Of a stretch of 64,000 nt of DNA, positions 21,456 to 32,521 are shown piece by piece. A model generated the notes under the pieces. That model made no database searches, was not told where the DNA came from, and was given only the letters and a program-made list of their open reading frames with translations. Numbering within the stretch: position 1 is the first letter of the stretch; each line of letters opens with the position of its first letter. Both the position numbers and the translations under genes were made by a program. This DNA comes from Eucommia ulmoides (taxonomy: Eukaryota; Streptophyta; Magnoliopsida; Garryales; Eucommiaceae), in contig CM028328.1 in NCBI GenBank assembly GCA_016647705.1, forward strand, positions 37,176,501 through 37,240,500. The letters run 5' to 3'.

Positions 21456-23641
21456 TGTTGATCCTAAGATTTTGATGAACAATTAAGTGTTGATATTTTA
21501 GTGGAACTAATGGTTTGTTAAGTGTTTCAGTTAATTAAATTTCAGTGATGAAGATGCGATGACAAATTATAAATGGATGCTAAATGATGATATCAAAGAT
21601 GATGAAGAATTAAAAGTTTGAAGAAATTAGAGAAAACAACTCAGGTGAATTTCAACTCTTAATATTCCAATTAGGAACACACACACGATACAAAAATTTT
21701 TTATTGTTTATGTGTGTTTTGATAAGATAAAATTATTTGCTCCTATGCGTTTTCAAAGATATATTTATAATTGACTAAAATGGAATTTAAGAAGTTAGTG
21801 GAGCTAATTTAAAAGAGAAAATGGTTAAAAGGGCGAAAATGTAAAAAAGAAAGAGTTAAAAACGAGTTCAGAAAAGAGATCCAGTAGACATAAGTCGACT
21901 GATGAGTCGACCTGACCAAGCAACAGATACTCTCTGTATCTCTAAGTCGACAGGCAAGTCGATCGGTAAAGAGAAGGTAAACTCTCTGTATCTCTAAGTC
22001 GAAAGGTAGGTCGACCGGTGAGGGTAAATCAAACTCTCTGAATCTCCAAGTCGACAGATAGGTCGACCGATGAACTCAACAGCTTTGATTCTAAATTTAG
22101 CAGTCGACTGGTCGGTCAACTGAGGGTGCTGTTTCAGGATAATGAGGATTCTGAATTCATATCTAAAAGTAGCAATTTTTTGTTGGGATTTGTGAGAGAT
22201 TTAAGGGATGTTATGATATTTAAGACATGCTTCACCTATTATTTAAATCCTATTAAGTTGGTTTATTAAATTTTAATATTTCTCAATTTGGTGCATAAAA
22301 TTATTTCTATTTTATTTAATTGAGATTGAGAAATATTTTGGGGACTTAATTGAAAGATTTAAAAGCCATTTATTAAGTGAATTGAACCAAAATGAAGTCA
22401 TAATGATATACGGGGTCTAAGAGAGCATTTAAGTGTCATGATACAAGGGAACTAACCGTTAAAGAGCTAATTTATATCCCATATATATAGACCTGCGTTT
22501 TTCATATATCATTAAGCACTGAAACATAGAATCAAGAGAAGTGAGCTAAAAGATTAAGAGATCATATTGAGCTGTTTTACGAGTTATCTTTCTGAGATAT
22601 TATGTGAACTATTCTAAGAGGCGATCTTGAGAATCATTGAATATTAATCTTTGTTGCTACTGGATCTGAAGTAATATCGTTCTATTTATTTTTACTGTGG
22701 ATTCCAGGTGAGATCTTTCAAATTACTTTCCATTGTGCATTACTTATTTAATTTTCGGAAATTGATCTTTAGAAATTGTTTCTGATTTTTATTGAAGAAA
22801 ATATTTTATAAACAATTTCTTGAATCTGATTACGTGCTCAATTATTTACTAACCATCTTTTGTTTAAAATCAGATTTTCAATCTCACACTTTTCTATCAC
22901 TAGATTTGTGATATTAATCGAGTTTTAATTTATTTGGTGTGGTAGAAACTCCAAGTGAGATAATCTGCTTATCAATTTATATTTGTGAGTAGTGTGACGG
23001 ATTAAATACTGTTGGGGGTATTTAATCAAAGGATAACCGATTTTCAGTCTCTTCCTGTAAATAGATTGAGATAGTAATTCTTCCTAGATAGAATTGATTT
23101 TGAGTGAATTTTGTAAATGGTCCATCCTTACCTGGAAAAAGGATAGTCGGAGTGTTTTTGTGAGGTTTTGATTCTTGAGCCTAAGGTATAAAAAGAATTA
23201 GATTTTTATTCTCCCTGTAATAGAATTAGGTTATTCTTGAGCCTGTAAAAAGTAGAGGTTATTTATAAGCCCGTGAAAAAGAATTTGTAATGGTTGATTC
23301 TAAACCTGCGAAAAGAATCATTGTGAGGGTTTGGTTCTTACCTGTAAAGGAATCTTGAGTTTAGTGAGTGTGAATCTCCGTGGGGTTCGGAGGACTGGAT
23401 TAGCCAAGAGTAGCTTGATGAACCAGGATATATCAGTGTGTACTGCATTGCTTATTTCCTTTATTTTATCTTGTGTTGTTTGGGTGTGCACCTAGAGCTT
23501 ATTATACTTATCCGCTGCTGTAAAGATAATAATTATTTTTTGGATAAAATTAATTGTTTAATTTTTGAAGTGTTATTATTTGTCTGATAATTTTCAATTA
23601 CCCAATTCACTCTCCCTCTTGGGCATTCCCCTGGGCCAACC
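21456..23641 (+). mobile_element. Element F 3' LTR
   Basis: It starts TGTTGATCC (21,456) and ends GGGCCAACC (23,641), 2,186 bp, collinear with the 5' LTR. Inverted GTCGAC motifs lie at 21,885-22,130, the TATA-like box at 22,480, and the conserved block at about 23,360-23,440. The terminal A has changed to C. The target copy AAGAT follows at 23,642-23,646. Confidence 0.9.
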
Positions 23642-24110
23642 AAGATTGTAACATATATTGTTGCGGGATTATTTTTGCATCACCCTTTTTTAACAGTTCG
23701 AGTTCATGACTAAAGGCATCGATTTTGGATTGTTTCACTTGATTACACCCTTCATATATGATTTGCAATGGATCCCATATTTCTTTAGCTGATACACAAC
23801 TTAAAATCCTGCTATATTTATTTGCATCTAAACAACAAAACAGAATATTAAAAGTTTGAGAATTAATAGACAATTTATGTTTATCCGAGGGAGTTAGTTG
23901 TTCTTCTTAATCACTCCATTCTCTTTAGGAATATATGGACCATTTTCAATGGCCAGCTACGCATCATAATTAGTGGTTTGAAGAAAGACGATCATTCTAT
24001 TATTCCAAAATGCATTGTTATCACCTATGAATGATGGAGGACAATGTATTGATTGGCCTTCATCTAGTGTGTTTTCGTGGTGTGCCATGTGATCTTTTAG
24101 CTAGAATGTT
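23642..24110 (-). pseudogene. Element D gag, N-terminal part
   Basis: The minus strand from about 24,090 reads 'AHHENTLDEGQSIHCPPSF', then a 'NNAFWNNRMIVFLQTTNYDA' segment, an in-frame TAG where related copies have TGG, then 'LAIENGPYIP' and 'LSCVSAKEIWDPLQIIYEG' near 23,780. This is the N-terminal gag of SIRE-type copia elements, matching the copy at 38,751-39,480. It is cut by element F at 23,642 and continues at 15,328. Confidence 0.8.
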
Positions 24111-24128
24111 AAGCTTATTGAGCTAAAA

Positions 24129-24146
24129 CCAGCTTTGGTACCCAAT
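24129..24146 (-). other. Primer-binding site of element D
   Basis: The minus strand reads ATTGGGTACCAAAGCTGG directly after the 5' LTR end. It is a degraded form of TTGGTATCAGAGC (initiator methionine tRNA). Confidence 0.65.
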
Positions 24147-26319
24147 TGTCGGCCTAAAGAGCTACCTATGAGGGGGTGAATTGGGTAGTTACAAAATTTA
24201 AACAATTAAATTCTTAAACACAAATAATCAATTTTCCTGAATCAATTATTATCATGTTACACATTGAAATTGTGTTTAATTATAAATGCAAATCTAAATA
24301 TAATATAAGAAAATAATCATTAAAACACACAATAATTTATCTTAATTCGGCAAGCTACTCTTATTACGTCCAATCCCCAACTCCATGAAAATTTGCAATC
24401 CACTAAATCCCTTCATTCCTTTACTAGGTAGGAACCAAACCCTTACAATTCTCAATTCTTTTCACAGGCTCAGAATTAACCTTTACAATCCCTGATTTTT
24501 TTTACAAACTAAGAATCAACCTACCACTATATCCTTTTTACAAGTTTAGGGCAAACCTTTATAATCAAACTTTAATTCAATTATATGATGAATCAAAACC
24601 TAATTCCTTTCAAGGGAAAAGAATAATCTAACCTTTTTGCATGACAAAGATCAAACCCTAATATTTTTTACAAGAAAAAGATCGAAACCTTATCTACCTT
24701 GACTAGACACCGTCTCAAACGTGTCTAATCCGCTCAAACTCTCAAATACAAAAAATTGTAAAGTTCTTTCCACAAGGAGCTTCTACTACCTCAATACAAA
24801 TATACTGAACTAATGACCCAAATAATTACTACGCGATACATACAATATGAGACAAATTAAATCTAATTAAATAATAAATGGGTAGCACACAATAAGCACA
24901 TAATCAGACAATCAAACAAAAAATCGATTTAAAAGAATTTCAAGACTTAGTTCGAAAATAATTTTCTAATAATCCTTAACCAAGCAATCAACAATATATT
25001 TAAATCTTAGAAAGCAAATAAAAAGACTTGGAAGGATCTCATCGAGATTCACCGAAGAGTAGAATGATTTTGTAATAAGAACACAAACTGATGATGCAAA
25101 TAGCAAGCGCATTAGATCAAGAATGCGAAAGTAATTTCTTGTAGAAATTTCAGCAATATTCTCTCTCTTAGAAAGATCAAAACTGATAGTTCTTAATGTA
25201 ATTAGACTCAATACCGCAAGTCTCTATAAATAGACCCAAAACTAGACCTCCAACAGCTAGTTTTCAAAAGATATGTCATTAAATGACATCTCAAGACCCC
25301 ATATATCTCATATACTTAAAATAGGTATGTTTTATTTAAAAATACTCTTGGAAAAACTCATTTTGGTCCTTAAAACTTTTTTCAATTCAAAATCCAACAA
25401 AATAGGAAGTATTAAAGAACTTTAATTAAAAGATATTTAATTAAATCGACAAAATTAATAGGGACCACAAAATATATCAGGTATATCAGAAATAAACCTA
25501 AATCCCTCAAAAGCCTATCTCATAATCATAAAAAATAAGATGATTTGACAGAGAAACTGAAACAATCAAAATATTGATTGATTTCATCGGTTGACTGGCT
25601 CTTTGCCTCGATCGACTGCCCTGTGCCAAAGGCTAAATATAGTTTGGCCTTAACCTTGTTGGTTGACCGATAGGATCAATAACCTTCTCTAATTTCTCTA
25701 TTGTAGTACTGTTTCATTCTGTTGACCAACCCATTCTATCAGTTGACTGAATTGGTTGGAGGCTTCACTCCTTTACATATTTTGGTCACTATTTCCATCG
25801 GTTAATTGACTCTTTTTCTCAGTTGACCGATAGAATCAAAATATTTCTATTTCTACTTCCAAAACATACTCTTTTAATATGTCAATCGACCCCTTTTGCC
25901 GGTTGACCGAATTGATCCAAAAACTTAACATTTTGTGCTTTAAAACACATTTTGCACTTAGGTCATTTATCAAAACCATTTCACATATAGAACACCTAAA
26001 AAATCACATTTTAGGATCTAAAACTTATCATTTCTTATCAAGACACACATAATATTATTTCTTTTTAAGTGTCGTGCGTGATCCTAATTTGGGTTGCATT
26101 AACAGTATATAAGTAAAGGGTTGTGTTCACCTAGTTTTCTTCAATGTCTTCAAAACTCTTTATGGTTGCATAATTTCCATCTTGCACTCGTTACATTTTA
26201 TTTCACAATTCTTCTTCTCAATAAAAAATATGGAACTTGAAATCTGAAACACTTAGTAAAACCATTAGTTCTACAAAAACATCAATGCTTAATTATTTAT
26301 CAAAATTTTGGATTCAAAA
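24147..26319 (-). mobile_element. Element D 5' LTR
   Basis: It runs from TGTCGGCC at 24,147 to GGATTCAAAA at 26,319 (2,173 bp), collinear with 8,791-10,844. The terminal CA on the right has become AA. Inverted TTGACCGA motifs lie at 25,575-25,920. A TATAAATAGACC box is read on the minus strand at about 25,225-25,240. The D target copy AATTC and the last segment of LTR B follow. Confidence 0.88.
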
Positions 26320-26587
26320 AATTCATTTTCAGTGTTGTACGGGATCCTAATTCGGGTTGCATTACGAGTATATAAATAAAGAGTTGTTTTTACCTAATTT
26401 TCTTTAATATCTTCAAAACTCTTCACGTCTTCATCATTTCAATTTTGCACCCATTACATTTTCTTCGACGATTTATCTTCTTAATCGAATACATGGAATT
26501 TTAAATCTGAAACACTTAGTAAAACTATTTGTTCCATAAAAATATCAATACTTAATTGTTCATCAAAATCTTGGATTCAACAAAGGT

Positions 26588-26868
26588 GATGGAGTATCTC
26601 TGACCATGTGAGTCCATGTTTGGACTACATATATCAATATGTATGATTTTTAATATGTCTGAACTCCTATTGGCATCTTTCTTAGATTTGTTGGTCTGCT
26701 TTCCCTTAATGCAGTCTACACGTGTTTCAAAATCAGTGAAATCTAGTGTATTAAATACTCCATCATTCACCAATCTCTTAATTCTTTCTATGGATATGTG
26801 TCCTAATCTCCGATGTCATAGCATTGAGAAGTCCTTGTTAATAATACACCACTTAGAGCCAGTGTGAA
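26588..26868 (-). pseudogene. Element A pre-integrase domain and integrase N-terminus
   Basis: The minus strand reads 'GSKWCIINKDFSMLRHRRLG' (near 26,850), then 'RIKRLVNDGVFNTLDFTDFE', then 'CIKGKQTNKSKK' and 'IIHIDICSPNMDSHGQRYSI'. This is the gag-pre-integrase H-x-R-L-G-H zinc-binding region followed by the first Asp of the integrase triad (IHIDIC). The RLGH His/Cys pattern is mostly kept. The frame is cut at 26,588 by LTR B and continues at 4,626; it is cut at 26,869 by LTR N and continues at 29,950. Confidence 0.88.
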
Positions 26869-26873
26869 CATGC

Positions 26874-29800
26874 TGACACACTCCAAATATTTTGAAAGTG
26901 GATGGAGTATAGAACAGGAAGAAGAGGAAAAAAACGTTTTCATTCCTCTCTCTCAAAATCCTCAAAATACATTCATTTTCAAAAATAATTTTTAGGGTAT
27001 TTTCTAGGCGTCGGTTTTGAAAACATTCTTTGGGCCAAGATTTATGAGTTTATTTTATTTATTTTTGAAATGGCCCAAATTTTGACTCGTAAAGGTTTTG
27101 TACCATAGATTTCTTTAAGTTCGGAGGTCGGTTATGCTCGGGGAAGATTTTAAGCACCCCAAGACACCCGTCCGAAGACGATACCTCAGTCTAAATAGAT
27201 GTTCATATTTAAACAAATTCCAAGTAATATTCTTTGTTTTTGTTTAACAAGTAATTCTCATTTTTTAGTTTTTGTCCTTTTATGTATTTTGATGTAAGAA
27301 AAGCACGAAAACATTTAACTATCTATCAATAGTAACAGATAAAACATATTGAAATAATTTTATTTTTTTTTATTTATTTATTTTTTTTTTTTTAATTTTT
27401 TTTATGACCGAACCTTATAAATGTTGCCTATGTATATTAATTTTCACGGGGTATCAGATCGAAACATAGTTCACCTGTTCAAGATAAACTGATTTTTATT
27501 AGATAGGTGACCGAACCCATACGTGAGTTGCCTACATATCTCAGGTCGTTGAGAATCAGATCAATACATAGTTCATTTATGCAAGATGATTAATTTTGTT
27601 TAGATTTTATTATGAGACAAATACATAAATCATACGATGACATGTGAATAATCCCTTTTATTTTGTCATTAACACCAAAGTGAACTCACTTGCTTAGGAA
27701 ATTTTTAGTGCATATGTTTAGGTTATTCGTTAAAAAGGAAAGAAAATATATAGTATATATGCTAGTTCTACTCGTAACTAAGAAATATGAAAACGTTTCT
27801 GAAGAAGGTGCACACATATCCTTGAAGGAATAAAGGTTTTCCATTTATTCCAAATTTCTAGCCACAAGAGTCTCGACGGTATAGTATATAGATATATATA
27901 TATGGCGTTAGTCCACGAGATTGAAGACTTAGTGCCAGGCTGTGATCTAGACATTTGCAGTAAAGTAAAATCAGTTATTAACAGTTAATGATTAGTGATT
28001 AGTAGTTAATGATTTAATTTGAGTTTTAGAGTTCGATTTCATGTGCTCATGAGAGAATCGAAGATGCTATGCACAACTCATGGTATGGTAGATTTTTTGT
28101 CATGTTCCTCACATGTTCTTAACATGTTCTCGGATGTTCTTGGATGTTCTTGACATGATTTTGAACAATTTTGACATGGTTTGATGAATTTAACATGTTT
28201 TTAATGTTTTTTACTCTATATATATGCTATGTATATGAAATATAAGTTTAAAAACCATATGAACATGCTATGTACAAGCCATATAAACATATTTAAGATA
28301 ATATTAAAGGATGTTCAAGAAACATACCTAACTTAGGGGAGTCATCTTTCCCTAAGCGGTTCATTCTTCTTATTTTTTAGATCTTTTCGGTTGTTCTCGA
28401 TCGTTTGTCGTCAACCTCTTAAGAGCTTCCTCCAAGATCCTCAAGAACTCCTTTGGGAAGGTATTTTTACAGAATTTCGAGGTGTTTATCGAATAGAAAT
28501 CTTGAAAACCCAAGGGACCTGAGAGTAGAATTCGATCTTAAAGAAAGAAAGTATGGGTTCAAGCTCTTGAAATTGTAAAAACAGGGCCTCCTATTTATAG
28601 ACTGGGCACCCTGCACATTGGCCAATATGCAAGGTAACCCATCCTGTACCTTGGGGTCTATTTGTCTTAAGGGTCATCCTCTTATGTCTTGAGATTGGAT
28701 GGTTTTGGACGAATCTTAAAGATTCTGTAAGATCTTCAAAGATTTGGTAATAATTACCAAATCTTTAAATATCTAATGCAATGATTTTCAATCATTACTC
28801 ATGATTAGAAATCATTAGTCATCATTACTAATCATTAGATATTATTAGATTGCACATGGGTCATTTATGGCTTGATGTGACACATTTTTGTTTGGTTTGG
28901 TGGCTAAGTATCAGTTACTTGTACTATTTTGGTTTGGTTGCCATTAATGCGTTCAAGGTTATTTGAACCTAGTCTCTAAGTGTTATTTGGAAATTAATTC
29001 TTGAAAATGACACTTGATGTGATGGGTATTGAGTGTCTTCCAATAGGATTGATTTAGTTCGGTTTGCCTTGTAACCGTGTAGTCTCATTTCAAGTAATTC
29101 TGTTTGCCTAAGATATTTTGCTCAAAATATATAGGTACTTTGAATGTGGTATCTCTATGTCATACCAATCATTAAATTCTTGATGGGATGGTTGATTTGA
29201 TGGCTTATTAATGTATGCCTTGGCGGCAAACCAAATCGATTAGATTGGTAATCGATAGTTACTTCTTAAGTAACTTGGTTTCATTTCTAGATATTTTGGT
29301 AAAAATATATTGAAAATATCTTGGGAATTTAATGCTCATTAATAATTCATTACATTCTTGGTAGGACCCTTGATTTGATGGGCTATGATGCTAGTTATGA
29401 TGACTTCGATTTGGTTGATTTCGCACTGAGTCCTAAGTCTTAGTTACTTTGGTTAACTTAGACTTGTCATGGAACTTCCTCGGTTTGATCAAAGTTTTTG
29501 CTTTGATTTATTTATGATATTTGATATAAAATTAAAAATTAAAAAAGTATTTTTGGTGTCAAACGGATGAAATTGGTGATAATAAATGTTTTAGGGGTCA
29601 AAGCAAGTAACAAAGGTGAATTGGTGAAATGTCCTACAGTTGAAGGGTAGTAACTAATTTTTCTTCATATTAAAGGTGATTTGATGAAAATCAACCTTTA
29701 ATAATGTCATCTTAATCCTCCTTAAATTTAGAAATTTCGAGGTTGACCCGAAACATTTACTTAACCAAATTTAGTCAAATTTGACAATTTTGTGCTTTTC

Positions 29801-29944
29801 GTATTTTTTTTTTTTGTGATTTTTTGTATTACCCAATGTGATATAGGGTAGAAATTCATTCCCTTTAAACCTTAGTTTAAAGTTTATCTGAACTTCTACT
29901 TTCAATTCGACACTGACTGAGGGGGATAAAATGCGGTGTCTACA
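26874..29944 (-). mobile_element. N: 3.07-kb solo LTR in element A
   Basis: It is bounded by TGACACACTCC at 26,874 and GTGTCTACA at 29,944, with perfect CATGC target copies at 26,869-26,873 and 29,945-29,949. On the minus strand it starts TGTAGACACCGCATTTTATC, a start seen in large plant gypsy-type LTRs. Removing it joins 'NTTYSSMHV' to 'HTGSK' in the copia frame of A. No coding sequence is recognised. Inside are runs of poly-T (27,360-27,400), 'catgttct' reiterations (28,100-28,200) and TA-rich tracts. The gypsy assignment is inference. Confidence 0.82.
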
Positions 29945-29949
29945 CATGC

Positions 29950-31070
29950 ATTGAACTATAAGTAGTATTGTCTTGTATGTTAATACTATAAAGACTATCA
30001 GGCAAAATACCATTCCCAACACAATTAGAATTTTAAAATAAACTGAATGATGTGTTTGAAAAAATAAAGGAATATCCCAAAAGAACAAGTATGGAAACTA
30101 AAATCAAGTTTCGTGAAGAACTTGGATCATAGAAGGTCCTATCTAATTTATTGCAAAACCATTACTTAAAGTTAAAATACATGTTCCTATAGCCTCCACA
30201 TATGAGCCCATCTTGTTTCCGGATAAGATGCTTTGCATACTTCCCACTGGCTTCCTTAGGTTTTGCATACCCTACAAGGAGTTTGCAATATGAATTTTAG
30301 ACCCAGAATCAATCCACTAGGTTTTAATATTAACATTAACCATATTATATTCATAACGAACAAGCGAGGTTGGATTACCTTTATCCTGAAGTCATTTATG
30401 AAATTTGGCACATTCTTTATTCATGTGTCCCTTCTTTTTACAGAATAAACACTTGTAATCTTTCTTAATATTGGGTTGGTGTTTTACCTTTCCCCTTTAG
30501 ATTGGCTTGAGGTTTACTTTTCCGGCACGTTGTCGCCAGCATTGCACTTTCACTAAGCACCATCAAAAGCCTTGCTTCATCTTGAACACACACGGTCATT
30601 AATTCATTGATTAACCATTTATCCTAATGTGTATTGCACGACATTTGGAATGGCCCGTACTGTTGTGGGAGGGTGTTTAGGATATAGTGCACCAGGAAAG
30701 AATCAGACATCTCAACCTTGGGTTTCTTAAGTTGAGCCACAATGTTCCTCATTTGTATGAGATCAGGGTGCTTGCTAGTGCCTTATCTAAAATGATGAAT
30801 TGATCATCAACGACTTTTAGTAAGTCCCGAATCTTTACATGCTAATCGACGGAGGTGATTAGATCATTCCCATCGTTCATAAAGCGCAATGTCAGCTGGA
30901 GTGTTGGTATCAGTGATAGCTAGTGGTTTGTCTTTCCTTATAGAATAGTTGATATCCATTCACCCTAAATGGAGGAGAATTATCTCATTATATACCTTAT
31001 AGTTGTCCCTTTTTAGTTTAGGGATATCACAATGGATATTAGAGAAATTTCCAGGTTGTGAATCTGCATT
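29950..31070 (-). pseudogene. Element A gag, zinc knuckle and protease (broken)
   Basis: Minus-strand order: gag N-terminus near 31,060-30,900 ('NADSQPGNFSNI', 'DIPKLKRDNYKVYNEIILLHLG', quoted in part, and 'DINYSIRKDKPLAITDT'); degraded gag to 30,500; a knuckle near 30,440 with a C-x2-C-x4-H-x4-C-like 'CLFCKKKGHMNKEC'; then the protease with 'WIDSGSKIHIANSLQGMQN' near 30,290 (catalytic D-S-G kept), 'GNKMGSYVEAIGTC', and finally 'NTTYSSMHV' next to LTR N. There are multiple stops and frame changes. The gene would encode the particle protein and the protease that processes the polyprotein. Confidence 0.85.
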
Positions 31071-32467
31071 AATTAAAATTTCTTATGTTAAAATTTGAGG
31101 TTTAACTAAACAAATTGCTTGTTTTACCCATGAAAAACATGTAAGAATTGAATTTAATGACATAAAATTTGCTTGTGGGCTAAAATTTTAATTCAAGTAT
31201 ACTCATTTATAACTTATGATAGAATTATCAAATTATTCACTTAATTCATATTTAGTGGGTATATTATGAGAGTAACTTGATATTCTATCATAATCTTTAT
31301 GATAAAACTATCAAATTATGTATCTTTTTCCTAAATCCTATGGGTAAATTAAGAAATATAATTTGATAGTCTACCATAATTAATTATATAAATATAAAAA
31401 AAAAATTCATGTGGGAAAAAATTATTATATTACTCATAATTAATTACAATTAATGTCTATAATCCAACATCTCATACTCAGACACAATGGGCACTAAATG
31501 TACTTTTCTCTTTAAATTCATGCATTATACTCTCTTCATATACGTTAGTGGTGTATACGACTGACGAGTGTCTTCAAACAATGTGGGAGCACTATATTAA
31601 GTTTCTATCTAGCTAACATGGCAACATCCCACTGCAAAATAAAATACTCGTTTATGCCCTAAACCAATTAAGTCACATTAAATTAAGCAGTTCTAACCCC
31701 TCTAGAGTTTAAAACTCAGAACATGTTTAATCTCATTTGCAGTAGTGTGCTTATTTTAAAACAAATATAATATATATAATATAATTTTGAAAAATAGCTT
31801 TATATGTAGTGGCCACTATTAAGCACCGTACACTGCAATTTTAACAAGATGTATTACTAAATTGTCTTCATTTGATCCTCAGGTTACTCAACTTATGTTT
31901 GAGTACTTTCCTAGACATGTCCCTTTAGACCGCATCATTCATGGACAAAAGATAACAAGCTAAAGTAACAACATCAAATTTCTAAATTATAATATAGTTA
32001 AAAGTCATAAGGGAACAATTAGATCATTATTAATAATCAACATATATAGGGCTCACAAAATAAAAAAGCAGGGATCCATTTCTTACTCCCTATATGGTTG
32101 TCTTAAAGCACATGTAGTATAATTTACAAGCTATGGTATTATACTCACAAAAGAAAAATGAGGATGTCATACTAAATTACTGTACGAATCTAAGTCCAAT
32201 CACTACATGAGCAATTCACTTGAGAACTTCAAGCTGATATTTCCTCGAGTATCCACTTAAAATCTCACATTTGACTATTCTCAGGTTGCATGAAGTGTGA
32301 GAAACTTCATGTACGGTTTTTCATAAACCTCATCCTGACTCATCCAAGGCGCCATTGTAAAGAATTCTCTAATTTAATCTTCAGAATTCTAAAGTCTCAT
32401 CTCGCACGTTATCTTAGCACCGAGGTTGGTTGCAGTACGAGTAGCTAACCATTTAGCTTAGTGACAT
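31071..32467. other. Unassigned AT-rich stretch upstream of element A gag
   Basis: No open frame or known domain is seen. It lies directly upstream (minus-strand sense) of A's gag start and before an LTR fragment at 32,468, so it may be the 5' leader and a decayed 5' LTR of A. It does not match the LTR at 653-1,824. A family of short A/T-rich inverted pieces around 31,200-31,400 ('ttgatagt' and 'aactatcaa' types) is noted. Confidence 0.4.
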
Positions 32468-32521
32468 CTACCACAAAAAAATATCAACATTTAATTGTTC
32501 ATCAAAATTTTAAGATCAACA
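32468..32521 (-). mobile_element. Terminal 54 bp of a SIRE-like LTR
   Basis: 'atatcaacatttaattgttcatcaaaatttt' followed by AAGATCAACA (quoted in part) is the standard LTR end of this family, cut on the left at about 32,468. The minus-strand polypurine tract AAAAAAGGGGGGAGAT lies directly to the right (32,522-32,538), so this is the start of a 3' LTR whose remainder is lost. Confidence 0.8.

Larger units (their letters stand above)
15329..23641 (+). mobile_element. Element F: non-autonomous SIRE-like LTR element
   Basis: A plus-strand element with two LTRs of about 2,187 bp, a primer-binding site at 17,517 and a polypurine tract at 21,441. It is inserted in the gag of D, with target copies AATAT (15,324-15,328) and AAGAT (23,642-23,646). 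After removing solo LTR G the internal region is only about 1.09 kb. It has no protease, integrase or RT, only a leader and a 23-codon gag start. That makes F a deletion derivative or a non-autonomous element that relied on proteins in trans. The last base of the 3' LTR is C instead of A. Confidence 0.88.
8791..26319 (-). mobile_element. Element D: SIRE-like copia element with both LTRs
   Basis: A minus-strand element with a 3' LTR at 8,791-10,844 and a 5' LTR at 24,147-26,319, inserted in LTR B. Target copies are AATTT (8,786-8,790) and AATTC (26,320-26,324), matching at 4 of 5 bases. Gag, protease, integrase, RT and RNase H remnants follow in normal order on the minus strand from 24,110 to 10,860. 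They are interrupted by element F in gag and solo LTR E in RT. Gag and pol residues resemble the SIRE/Maximus lineage (for example YGLKQA, YVDDIIF). The element has many stops and a deletion from integrase to RT, so it is inactive. Confidence 0.88.
4632..26582 (-). mobile_element. B: solo SIRE-like copia LTR, split by C and D
   Basis: The left end is TGTTGACCC at 4,632 and the right end is GGATTCAACA at 26,582. The 5-bp target copies AAGGT lie at 4,627-4,631 and 26,583-26,587 inside the integrase of A. Only 4,632-6,473, 8,650-8,790 and 26,320-26,582 belong to B. Together they make about 2.24 kb, the size of one LTR of this family, in minus orientation. No internal region lies between two copies, so B is a solo LTR left by LTR-LTR recombination. 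The remainder is C (6,474-8,644) and D (8,791-26,319). Confidence 0.88.
653..31070 (-). mobile_element. Element A: outermost Ty1/copia retrotransposon, in three pieces
   Basis: Read on the minus strand, 31,070-29,945 gives gag and protease, 26,873-26,588 gives the pre-integrase domain, and 4,631-2,105 gives integrase, reverse transcriptase and RNase H, in normal copia order. The gaps are filled by solo LTR N (26,874-29,944) and by solo LTR B with its nested cargo (4,632-26,582), each bounded by a perfect 5-bp target duplication. Skipping each insertion plus one duplication copy makes the copia reading frame continuous across both joins. All parts carry stops or frameshifts, so the element is dead. 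A possible 3' LTR lies at 653-1,824. No matching 5' LTR was recognised to the right, so the element may be truncated there. Confidence 0.85.

Noticed and set aside
15329..23641. Reading F and G as one long composite element
   Set aside because: G has its own TG...CA ends and perfect GGGAG duplications within the interior of F, so it is a separate later insertion.
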